Positions 15,457 to 23,430 of a DNA stretch of 64,000 nucleotides are shown here, piece by piece; the stretch's first letter is position 1; each line of letters begins with the position of its first letter. The stretch spans positions 62,001 through 126,000 of the forward strand of contig NZ_JALJYG010000002.1 of NCBI RefSeq assembly GCF_024170505.1, in the 5' to 3' direction. The notes under the pieces were generated by a model, which was not told the origin of the DNA, did no database searches, and saw only the letters and a program-made list of their open reading frames with translations. This DNA comes from Methanocalculus alkaliphilus. Lineage in GTDB: Archaea > Halobacteriota > Methanomicrobia > Methanomicrobiales > Methanocorpusculaceae. The position numbers and the translations under genes were made by a program.

Positions 15457-16185
15457 TCACCCTCTGAGCATCGGTCTGAGCGTCTCGATGCTTGAGAGGA
15501 CGCCTTCCAGCGTCTCGACCTCGATCACAGGCGTGATACCCTCACGGTTTACTGCCCGGCAGACCTCCGTAAAGTCGATGGTTCCGGTCTCGACTGCGGT
15601 ATGTGCATCATTCACCCCATCATTATCATGGATATGAATATGAACAAACGAGTGTTTGAGAAAACCCGGGAGGCAGGCATTCAGATGGGCATGGCCGATA
15701 TCAAGGGTGAGAGGGGCGCCCTGCAGCAATGGGATCTCATCAGGTGTCCGGAGAAAGAAGTAATCCCAGTTGCCCATATTCTCAACAGAGAATGTGACAC
15801 CCCGTTGGAGAGCGGCCTCGGTGATCTCCCTGAGTGATCTGGCAAACTGCTCCTCCGCAGCCCCCCGCTCCGCCACCCATGCAAAATAGCCGGGGTGAAT
15901 GATAACATCTGCATTCACCTCCGCGGCGATTGCGAAGCAATCATCAATCACTTCAACACTCGCCCGTCGTATCGGTTCAAGGAGTGATGCAATATTTACA
16001 CCACGGGCAGGCGCATGAATTGAGTAATCGAATGAATATGACTCAAGTATCTCGGAAGAGCTGATATAATGCAGCCCGTCATCCATCAGCTCGATCATAT
16101 CGGTGATCTCAGAGAGCCTCTCAAGTGCGTAAGAGAGAGGATGTGTATGCAGGCAGTACGTTGAGACCGAGAACATACTCTTCAA
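15457..16185 (-). CDS. xylose isomerase-like TIM-barrel protein
   Basis: A 242-residue protein of the AP endonuclease family 2/xylose isomerase-like barrel. Metal-binding positions of the fold are visible: YSIHAPAR near residue 55, IIHPGYF near 96, the glutamate in FSVENMGNWD near 133, LTLDIGHAHLN near 161, VHIHIHDNDG near 182 and the late VIEVET. True endonuclease IV has more metal ligands than this short form, so it is more likely a sugar-phosphate isomerase/epimerase type; the substrate is unknown. The second methionine (codon 4) is an alternative start. A paralogue lies at 39952. Confidence 0.85.
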   Translation of the reverse strand: MKSMFSVSTYCLHTHPLSYALERLSEITDMIELMDDGLHYISSSEILESYSFDYSIHAPARGVNIASLLEPIRRASVEVIDDCFAIAAEVNADVIIHPGYFAWVAERGAAEEQFARSLREITEAALQRGVTFSVENMGNWDYFFLRTPDEIPLLQGAPLTLDIGHAHLNACLPGFLKHSFVHIHIHDNDGVNDAHTAVETGTIDFTEVCRAVNREGITPVIEVETLEGVLSSIETLRPMLRG

Positions 16186-16267
16186 TCAATAGATTCGGTG
16201 ATAAAAGTGTGGGATCAGCGATGCCCGGATAGATGTATCAACACCAGCCACCAAGTACCCGTATCAG

Positions 16268-16993
16268 ATGAGATACAAACATCTCTTTGGTCCGGTACAG
16301 TCCCGTCGTCTTGGGAGATCTCTTGGGATTGACCTTGTACCAGACAACATCTGCTCCCTTGACTGTGTCTACTGCGAGTGCGGCACCACCCGTCATATCA
16401 TCAGTACAAGGGGACACTATGTCCCGGTGAGTGAGGTACTTCTGGAACTCGACCACTTCCTTGCCGGAAATCCTCTCCTCGATTATATCACCCTCGGCGG
16501 GACAGGCGAGCCGACCCTCCACCTTGGTATCGGAATGATAATCACCCATCTCAAAGAGCATCACCCTGAATACAAAATAGCGGTTCTGACGAACAGCACC
16601 CTCCTTGCAGATTCAGAAATCAGGAAGGAGATCATCGCTGCTGATCTCATCCTTCCATCCCTTGATGCCGTCACCACAGATATCTTTGAGATGATCAACC
16701 GCCCGGCACCTGGATTCACGCCCGAACAGATGATAGACGGCCTTATTCAGTTGAGAAGAGAGTTTCGCGGCATAATCTGGCTTGAGATATTTCTCGTTCC
16801 GGAGATCAATACCGGAAATGATGAACTCCATCTCCTCAGGGATGCCGCACTCCGGATTAATCCGGATCGGATCCATCTAAACAGCCTCCACCGGCAGGGT
16901 GCCGAACCATGGGTTAGAGGGATGCCAAAGGACGATCTCCACCGGATATGCCGGTTTTTCAGGGAGTGCTTCAGTGAAACATACATCATCTGA
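16268..16993 (+). CDS. radical SAM protein (B12-independent, short type)
   Basis: A 241-residue radical SAM enzyme with the cluster motif CSLDCVYCECG near residue 29, ITLGGTGEPTLH near 74 (the GGE-like motif) and a typical C-terminal half of the barrel. The N-terminal FGPVQSRRLGRSLGIDLVP resembles a group of small archaeal and bacterial radical SAM proteins of unknown reaction, with no additional cluster-binding cysteines. Its neighbour hypD, 73 bases downstream, makes a role in cofactor or hydrogenase maturation thinkable, but nothing in the sequence proves it. Confidence 0.87.
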   Translation: MRYKHLFGPVQSRRLGRSLGIDLVPDNICSLDCVYCECGTTRHIISTRGHYVPVSEVLLELDHFLAGNPLLDYITLGGTGEPTLHLGIGMIITHLKEHHPEYKIAVLTNSTLLADSEIRKEIIAADLILPSLDAVTTDIFEMINRPAPGFTPEQMIDGLIQLRREFRGIIWLEIFLVPEINTGNDELHLLRDAALRINPDRIHLNSLHRQGAEPWVRGMPKDDLHRICRFFRECFSETYII

Positions 16994-17066
16994 GAATTGT
17001 CGGGATCACCACCCCCGCCCCGGATCCCGTCCCACAACCTTTTCTGCCCATCAGTGAGAATACTAT

Positions 17067-18098
17067 GTGAGAGTTTTTATGGCGGTTGGGAGAGAGATCA
17101 TCAGCGGACTGAAAGACCTGGTCACCTCGGATCTTCGGATCATGCATGTCTGCGGAACACATGAAGCCTCGATTGCAAAACATGGTATCCGGAGCGTCCT
17201 GCCTCCGCAGCTGAATGTTGTGATGGGGCCGGGCTGCCCTGTCTGCATCACTCCCCAGGGGGAGATTGATGTTGCTATTGATCTTGCAGCAGAAGGGTGC
17301 ATCGTCACAACGTATGGTGATCTCCTCAGGGTTCCGGGATCCAAGGGATCACTTGAGTCCGCAGATGGGGATATCAGGATTGTCCAGGGGATTCATAAGG
17401 CAGTTGAGATCGCAAAAACCACTGACAAGGATGTTGTCTTCATCTCAGTCGGGTTTGAGACGACAGTCCCGACTGTGGCTGCCACCCTCCTTCAGGAACC
17501 ACCGGAGAATTTCAGCATCCTCTGCTGCCACCGGCTCGTTCCCCCTGCGATGCAATGGCTCCTTGATCAGGGAGAAGCCGACCTTCATGGTTTTATCCTC
17601 CCCGGCCATGTCTGCGCAGTCATGGGATATGAGGAGTATGAAAAGTTCCCGGTCCCCCAGGTCGTCGCAGGCTTTGATGCAGAGGATCTTCTCCTTGGCC
17701 TCTACATGCTTGTTGCCCAGATTAATGCAGGCGAAGCGAAGGTTGAGAATGCCTATCCACGCGCAGTGACACGGGAAGGGAACAAAAAGGCAAAAGAGCT
17801 GATGTACGAGGTATTCTCTCCCTCAGATATTGCATGGAGAGGCTTCCCGGTCATCCCGGGCTCCGGTCTGGCATTAAAGCCACGATTTGAGGAGTATGAT
17901 GCATTACAGCGGTTCGAGATGACGATCCCACATATCGAGGATCGCTCCCCCTGCATCTGCGACCGTCTCCTCCGGGGCCTCGCCGAGCCGACCGACTGTC
18001 CATTGTATGGAACCGCCTGCACCCCGCGATCCCCGGTCGGGCCATGTATGGTCTCTCATGAGGGTGCCTGCCGGATCTGGCATCAGTATCATAGATAA
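17067..18098 (+). CDS. hypD: hydrogenase maturation protein HypD
   Basis: A 343-residue HypD, the scaffold that with HypC assembles the Fe(CN)2CO group of NiFe hydrogenases. The conserved cysteine boxes are all present: HVCGTHEASI, GPGCPVCITP, CCHRLVPPAM and the C-terminal iron-sulfur region with CICDR, DCPLYGTAC and GPCMVSHEGACRIW. The start could be the GTG at 17067 or the ATG at 17079; a GTGAGAG lies before the second. Other hyp genes are not adjacent. Consistent with a hydrogenotrophic methanogen. Confidence 0.95.
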   Translation: MRVFMAVGREIISGLKDLVTSDLRIMHVCGTHEASIAKHGIRSVLPPQLNVVMGPGCPVCITPQGEIDVAIDLAAEGCIVTTYGDLLRVPGSKGSLESADGDIRIVQGIHKAVEIAKTTDKDVVFISVGFETTVPTVAATLLQEPPENFSILCCHRLVPPAMQWLLDQGEADLHGFILPGHVCAVMGYEEYEKFPVPQVVAGFDAEDLLLGLYMLVAQINAGEAKVENAYPRAVTREGNKKAKELMYEVFSPSDIAWRGFPVIPGSGLALKPRFEEYDALQRFEMTIPHIEDRSPCICDRLLRGLAEPTDCPLYGTACTPRSPVGPCMVSHEGACRIWHQYHR

Positions 18099-18165
18099 CG
18101 ATATCCTTATCTGTTTTTACATAGAACTAAGTAGGCGATAACCGGCACTCCCGGTATATCCAGAT

Positions 18166-18237
18166 GTCTCGGTAGGGTAGCGGATATCCTAGAAGCCTCC
18201 GGAGCTTTTGACCCGGGTTCAAGTCCCGGCCGGGACG
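18166..18237 (+). tRNA. tRNA-Arg (CCG anticodon)
   Basis: A 72-base cloverleaf: acceptor GTCTCGG with CCGGGAC, D stem GGGT/ATCC, anticodon stem GAAGC/GCTTT around CTCCGGA (anticodon CCG), T arm CCGGGTTCAAGTCCCGG, discriminator G, no CCA. The identity rests on the CCG anticodon. Confidence 0.9.
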
Positions 18238-18243
18238 TATTTT

Positions 18244-18263
18244 GGGGTACAACCCCCCCTTTT
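18244..18263 (+). terminator. terminator after tRNA-Arg
   Basis: GGGGT and ACCCC pair across a three-base loop, then a short C run and TTTT, six bases after the tRNA end. Confidence 0.5.
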
Positions 18264-18458
18264 AGTAAATAGTTGTTCGCTCGTATTTTTTTTGGTTTTT
18301 TCAAACAACTTGAGATTGTTCATATGCATATTGTTCCTTTCAGTTAACGATTGAACTCATCTTCCAAAGAGTAATACAAAATTCATTTCACTGAGCCTTG
18401 CAGGGAAAATTATTTAAATTTATAATATATTGTATATTTTATAAAAAAGGTGTATAGC

Positions 18459-19547
18459 ATGAAGCAAGAATGCGTGATTATAGGGGTATTGATTACTCTT
18501 ATGCTGTTGGCAGTGCCGGTGGCAGGAGCTGATTTCGATCGATTATTGGTTGAAGACTCTCAATCATGGAATGATTATTTTGAGTGCCAGCAAGAGGAGA
18601 TTAGCTTTTTTACGTTATCTTTCCTTGAAAGCCCTGAAAAGAAAGTGTCTCACAGCATTGTGGGATTGAAGAATCTACACTGTACAGGATGGGGTTCAGC
18701 CGGAGTCCGTCTTCCCGGCTTTACAATTGTGCTGGAGGTCTGGAATAACGATACCAAAACGTTCGGAAAAACCAATTATTCCCAAATAACAGATGATAGG
18801 GGCTACTACCGGTTTGATGATCTCCCTGTGGGACACTACCGTGTAACCGAGATAGGGCATCCGTACTGGACACTACTCACCGGTGCGGAGGGTGATAATG
18901 AAGTTACCATTCCCTGGTACTGTCCATGTGGAAATGGCTGCCCAAAGTTCATCTCCTTACAGAATAAGCCCAAACTCTTCAAAGGCGATGAAACCGCCTG
19001 GGCCGCCCAGGAAAATCCTGGTGAAACACGCTTTGTCTCTCAAGGCAACTGGGCAACCTATGTCACCTACGATGTCGGTGAAGGGCCTCAAGAGTACCCG
19101 CTCTTTGCCGGGCAGAACCATCTTGCCGGATACCTGAATGTCGATGATGACAACGGAAAACTCTATGTGACCTATGAAGCCCTTGGAACTAATGAAGATC
19201 CGGTTATCATGGGGGATTATGCCGTTAAGTGGGGTCTAACGGAGTATCATCTCCATGTAGCAAATTCAGCAGATGACATTCCAAGAACACCCGGCCGTGG
19301 CCGGAACGCCGTTCCCGGTAACCCGATTCCCGGGCAGTTCATGTACAAGGATTCCTTTGATCCTGCCACAGGATCATCAGGTGTGATTGAAGTTGATATA
19401 TCAGAACTAAACGACTCCATCGTCATCGCCGCCCATGCCGTGATGGAGTGGGAGGGTTATTACACCGAAGTTTACAAGTTTGCGATCGGAAAAGGATGGA
19501 AGTTTGCCTGGACACCAATTAATGAATTGATATGGGTAACCTATTGA
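18459..19547 (+). CDS. secreted protein with prealbumin/SdrD B-like domain
   Basis: A 362-residue exported protein: signal peptide in the first ~24 residues (ending VAGAD), then a Cna-B/SdrD B-like domain in which GVRLPGFTIVLEVWNNDT, TDDRGYYRFDDLPVGHYRVTE and PYWTLL follow the standard pattern (about residues 80-145), a cysteine cluster YCPCGNGCPKF, and a second beta-rich half with repeated aspartates. No C-terminal anchor is seen. I start at the ATG at 18459 because AAGGTG lies seven bases upstream; the in-frame GTG at 18450 is inside that site. An AT-rich promoter precedes it and a terminator follows, so it is a single-gene unit. Such domains are found in archaeal surface adhesins. Confidence 0.78.
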   Translation: MKQECVIIGVLITLMLLAVPVAGADFDRLLVEDSQSWNDYFECQQEEISFFTLSFLESPEKKVSHSIVGLKNLHCTGWGSAGVRLPGFTIVLEVWNNDTKTFGKTNYSQITDDRGYYRFDDLPVGHYRVTEIGHPYWTLLTGAEGDNEVTIPWYCPCGNGCPKFISLQNKPKLFKGDETAWAAQENPGETRFVSQGNWATYVTYDVGEGPQEYPLFAGQNHLAGYLNVDDDNGKLYVTYEALGTNEDPVIMGDYAVKWGLTEYHLHVANSADDIPRTPGRGRNAVPGNPIPGQFMYKDSFDPATGSSGVIEVDISELNDSIVIAAHAVMEWEGYYTEVYKFAIGKGWKFAWTPINELIWVTY

Positions 19548-19604
19548 TCTCCTGAACGTTGCAAAAAAGAAAAGAACACAAATCTGCTCAGAATGAGATA
19601 AGGA

Positions 19605-19636
19605 AAGGGCAAGTTTCCCCTTGACTTTTTTCTTTT
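19605..19636 (+). terminator. terminator after the secreted protein gene
   Basis: AAGGG pairs with CCCTT across an eight-base loop, followed by GAC and a TTTTTTCTTTT run, about 60 bases after the stop codon. Confidence 0.5.
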
Positions 19637-19871
19637 AGAACCACTGTGGGATCATACCATGGGTGGGCGTTCTTCCTGTACTTATTTTTTCGAGCCCTCT
19701 GTATTCCATATGTAGCTCAAATACCATTATATCACGACATGGACATACTGCTGCTTCTTTATGAACTGGAGGTCCACAACCCGATCAGACCTGCTATCTT
19801 GTGAAACAATCACCCTCCTGGGTGCTCTATAGCCATTATTTTATGCGATTGGATCATATCGTACAGACACT
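19637..19871. other. gene-free stretch with a possible reverse-strand gene remnant
   Basis: Together with the preceding terminator this makes a 324-base gap between the secreted protein and secF. On the reverse strand 19727-19840 reads NNGYRAPRRVIVSQDSRSDR then VVDLQFIKKQQYVHVVI before a stop, without a start codon but with a protein-like pattern; it may be the tail of a lost gene. The last ~30 bases carry the secF promoter (TTATTTTATG at about 19837). I see nothing else. Confidence 0.3.
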
Positions 19872-20744
19872 ATGGGGTTTGACCTGTACGATCTTGTAAA
19901 TAAATATCCCCCCAAGCAGATGATGGCGATACCTCTCGCCATATTTGCCATAGCGCTGCTTGTTATAGGCGGGAACTATATGATGACCGGGGTTCCCGTG
20001 AACCTCGGTATCGATTTTGCCGGGGGAACCGCAGTTACGGTTCTGACCGACGACTCAGCAGAAGAGATTGAAGCGTACTTTGCAGCATATCCCCTGATCA
20101 GTATTGGCGAAGGACTGAACAGGGGCAACTACATCAGGTTTGGCCCGATGGATGACGAACTGTTCCGGTCACTCTCCCGTGATATCGCAGCACGATACCC
20201 GGACGCCAAGGTTGATCAGATCGGCGAGTCTTTCGGCCAGACCCTCCAGCAGCAGGCATTAATAGCGCTCCTCTTCTCGTTCATCGGGATGTCGATCATC
20301 GTCTTTATTGCCTTCCGATCTGTTATCCCATCAATTGCGGTTGTTTTTGCCGGGCTTGGAGATATTCTGGTAACTGCAGCCATTATGGATATCATCGGCC
20401 TTCCACTCTCACTTGGAACAACTGCGGCGCTCCTGATGCTGATCGGGTACTCGGTGGACAGTGACATTCTTCTGACCACAAGAGTACTCAAACGCCAGGG
20501 GAAACTTGAGGATAAGCTGAAGAATGCATTCAGAACCGGATTTATTATGACGACGACGACACTCTCGGCTGTCACAGCCCTCCTTGTCGTCTCCTGGATT
20601 GGCCAGATCGAGATTATCATGCAGATAGCAACCGTCCTTCTCATCGGTCTCATCGTCGATCTCATAATCACCTGGATGTTTAATGCAGGCCTTCTGAAAT
20701 GGTATGTTCAGAGCGGGCGTGCAAAGGGGGTGTTGCCACGATGA
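19872..20744 (+). CDS. secF: protein translocase subunit SecF
   Basis: A 290-residue membrane protein of the SecDF family, which helps drive protein export through SecYEG using ion flow. The first helix (residues 17-38) is followed by the signature VNLGIDFAGGTAV, an extracytoplasmic region, then five helices from about residue 130 on, including LIGYSVDSDILLTTR with the conserved membrane aspartates. It ends overlapping secD by four bases (ATGA), so both are made from one message. Confidence 0.94.
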   Translation: MGFDLYDLVNKYPPKQMMAIPLAIFAIALLVIGGNYMMTGVPVNLGIDFAGGTAVTVLTDDSAEEIEAYFAAYPLISIGEGLNRGNYIRFGPMDDELFRSLSRDIAARYPDAKVDQIGESFGQTLQQQALIALLFSFIGMSIIVFIAFRSVIPSIAVVFAGLGDILVTAAIMDIIGLPLSLGTTAALLMLIGYSVDSDILLTTRVLKRQGKLEDKLKNAFRTGFIMTTTTLSAVTALLVVSWIGQIEIIMQIATVLLIGLIVDLIITWMFNAGLLKWYVQSGRAKGVLPR

Positions 20745-22201
20745 AGAGAGATGAAATGAAGAAGGTCATGCAGGACTGGCGTGTCATCGTGATGGTTGTT
20801 GCCATCGTCCTCGCACTGGCTTCGATCTACCTGATCCCCCCCGCCTTTGACAAAGGGGTACAAGGAAATATTCAGCTTGGCCTTGATCTCGAAGGGGGAT
20901 CATGGATTCAGCTGGAGTATCAGGCACAGCTGGTGACATTTGAGACGAGGGAGAACCCTGAAACTCTTGTGCAGGGTCTAACGCGGGAGCTGGATGCCGA
21001 AGTACATCTGGTTGAGCCGGACCTCGTTGAGATTCGTAAACCATTCACCAGGGAAGAACTGGAACCGGTATTTGCCTCTCTTGGCGCAACGATAACCCGA
21101 TACGAGGTGGGTGTCTCTGAAGAGACCGCAGACACAGTCAAGCGGATCCTTGAGGAGAAGATCAACAGGCTCGGTACACGGGATGCGAAGGTCAATACCC
21201 TGACAACATTCGGTGGAGCGTCTCGTTATATCAGGGTCGAACTTGCGGGCGTTGACATGGTTACCGCCCAGGAGATCGTCGGCCAGCAGGGTCGTTTCGA
21301 CATCCGTATCCAGACCGTTGGAGATGAGACCGAGCATGTCCTGTATGGGGACAGCATCACCAGTGTCGGGCTTCCGACACAGCAACCCCCGGGGAGCAAC
21401 CAGTGGGGTGTCTCATTCACCATCAGCCCTGAAGGAGCCCGGGCATTCCGTGAGAGTGCTATCCGGACAGGAGCTACTGATAATCCAGCAGCCCATGAGA
21501 TCATGATGCTCCTTGATGGTGAGATTGTATACAGTGCCCCTCTCTCACCTGACCTGGCCGCACGGCTGAAGGTTGAGGAGGTCAGAAACCTCTATGCCTC
21601 AACCGGAGCCGGAGAGTTCGGCCAGAACCGGGCAAGTGTCCTTGAGATTCATCTGAGAGCCGGCGCACTCCCCGTCGATGTTCAGATCGCCGGTTCAGGC
21701 TCGGTATCAGCCGCACTTGGTGAACACTTCAAGATGATGAGCATCATCGCCGGACTGGTTGCTCTCCTCACCGTCGGGCTGGTCGTCTACTACAGGTACC
21801 GTGAGCCAAGTATCGTCATCCCGATGCTTGCGATCAATACCGCTGAGATCATCATCCTGCTTGGTATCGCACGGTACTTCACCCAGCTCGACCTTGCTGC
21901 CATCGCTGGTCTGATTGCAGTCCTTGGAACGAGTATTGATCAGCTCGTCGTCATCACCGATGAGGTGCTGCATGAAGGAAAGGTTCCCTCACCAAATGTC
22001 TATCTTAAGCGGCTCTCGCGAGCACTTGGGATCATCATTGTTGCAGCCATCACAATGATCATAGCGATGCTCCCGCTGGCCCTGATGGACCTCTCCTCAC
22101 TCCGTGGCTTTGCAATCATCACCATCCTCGGTGTGCTCATCGGTGTCGTGATAACACGGCCCGCCTATGGGAAGATCATCATGGCGATCCTCTCCCGTTA
22201 A
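20741..22201 (+). CDS. secD: protein translocase subunit SecD
   Basis: A 486-residue partner of SecF: a first helix at about 16-37, the LGLDLEGGSWIQLEYQ motif, a long extracytoplasmic P1-like region with repeated EEKINRLGTRDAKV and QQGRFDIRIQ segments, and five C-terminal helices with LGTSIDQLVVITDEVLHE in the middle. I start at the ATG at 20741 that overlaps the secF stop; earlier in-frame codons fall in the secF end. The order secF-secD is common in Euryarchaeota. Confidence 0.94.
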   Translation: MKRDEMKKVMQDWRVIVMVVAIVLALASIYLIPPAFDKGVQGNIQLGLDLEGGSWIQLEYQAQLVTFETRENPETLVQGLTRELDAEVHLVEPDLVEIRKPFTREELEPVFASLGATITRYEVGVSEETADTVKRILEEKINRLGTRDAKVNTLTTFGGASRYIRVELAGVDMVTAQEIVGQQGRFDIRIQTVGDETEHVLYGDSITSVGLPTQQPPGSNQWGVSFTISPEGARAFRESAIRTGATDNPAAHEIMMLLDGEIVYSAPLSPDLAARLKVEEVRNLYASTGAGEFGQNRASVLEIHLRAGALPVDVQIAGSGSVSAALGEHFKMMSIIAGLVALLTVGLVVYYRYREPSIVIPMLAINTAEIIILLGIARYFTQLDLAAIAGLIAVLGTSIDQLVVITDEVLHEGKVPSPNVYLKRLSRALGIIIVAAITMIIAMLPLALMDLSSLRGFAIITILGVLIGVVITRPAYGKIIMAILSR

Positions 22202-22368
22202 TCATTTTTTTGATCGCGCATAGAGAAAAAAGGCATATCTCTCTTCTTTCATCTAAACGACCATACAATTGCGGAAGGATCGGTACTACACTCATCCCTT
22301 GCGAAAAATAACCGTTGATCCTGCAACCACTGTTATATCATATAATAACAGAATGAATATGGTCATTC

Positions 22369-23430
22369 ATGAAGGCGGTTTTAGGGCTTGAAGACGGAAA
22401 CTTTTTTGTAGGGGAAGGTTTTGGTGCTGAAGGAACAAGCACCGGAGAACTTGTCTTCACCACTCAGATGACGGGATACATGGAGGCGCTGACTGATCCA
22501 AGTTATGCCGGCCAGCTCCTCATGTTCACGTATCCGCTGATCGGAAACTATGGTGTCGACTTTCAAAATTTTCAGAACCCTCTTGTTCATGCACGCGGAT
22601 GCATCACGCGTGAGGTCTGTTCATATCCAAAACATACCCCATCATTAATTTCCTTCTTTGAAGAGCAGGGTTTACAAGGTATTTCAGGGATTGATACCAG
22701 GATGCTGACAATCAGAACGAGGCTCCATGGAACCCTGAAATCTGCGCTCATCGTCGGTGATGACGATGGTGAGCAGGCTGTGGCACTGGCACGCGGGATG
22801 CCGGATATCTCTGCCATGGACCTGATCGAAAAGGTCACGTGCAAAGCACCATACAGGGTCCAGGGACGGGGAAAAAGAATCGCCATACTGGATCTCGGTG
22901 TCAAGAAAAATATCGTCGTCAGCCTCAGAAGGAGGGATGCCGATGTGTATATCTTCCCCTATTCTGCTACAAAAGAGGAGATTGATGCTTGCAGGCCTCA
23001 GGCACTCTTCATCAGTAACGGTCCGGGAGACCCAAAGAGAGCGACCGCGGCAATAGAAACCGTCCGCTCCTACATCGGGGAACTCCCAATCTATGGCATA
23101 TGTATGGGGAACCAGATCCTCGCACTTGCATTAGGTGGTGAAACCTATAAGCTGAAGTTCGGACACCGGGGATCAAATCAGCCGGTACGTGGACCCGATG
23201 GTCCGGTCTCAATCACCACCCAGAACCATGGATATGTTGTCGATGCAGAGAGCCTTCCTGAGGGCAGTAGCGTGACATACAGGAATGTCAACGATAACAC
23301 CCTTGAGGGATTTGCTGACCCTTATCTGAACATCTTCTGTGTCCAGTTCCATCCTGAAGCCCATGGCGGCCCGCAGGATCTGGAAAAATCAATATTTGAC
23401 AAGATTTACAGGAGTATCCCGGATGCCTAA
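22369..23430 (+). CDS. carA: carbamoyl-phosphate synthase small subunit CarA
   Basis: A 353-residue glutaminase subunit that supplies ammonia to CarB for carbamoyl phosphate, used for arginine and pyrimidines. The N-terminal domain starts with LEDGNFFVGEGFG and has TGELVFTTQMTGYMEALTDPSY; the glutamine amidotransferase domain carries FISNGPGDPK, the nucleophile cysteine in YGICMGNQ, FGHRGSNQPV and the late VQFHPEAHGGP with its catalytic His/Glu. It overlaps carB by eight bases. An AT-rich promoter (TATATCATATAATAAC) lies about 40 bases upstream. Confidence 0.95.
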   Translation: MKAVLGLEDGNFFVGEGFGAEGTSTGELVFTTQMTGYMEALTDPSYAGQLLMFTYPLIGNYGVDFQNFQNPLVHARGCITREVCSYPKHTPSLISFFEEQGLQGISGIDTRMLTIRTRLHGTLKSALIVGDDDGEQAVALARGMPDISAMDLIEKVTCKAPYRVQGRGKRIAILDLGVKKNIVVSLRRRDADVYIFPYSATKEEIDACRPQALFISNGPGDPKRATAAIETVRSYIGELPIYGICMGNQILALALGGETYKLKFGHRGSNQPVRGPDGPVSITTQNHGYVVDAESLPEGSSVTYRNVNDNTLEGFADPYLNIFCVQFHPEAHGGPQDLEKSIFDKIYRSIPDA

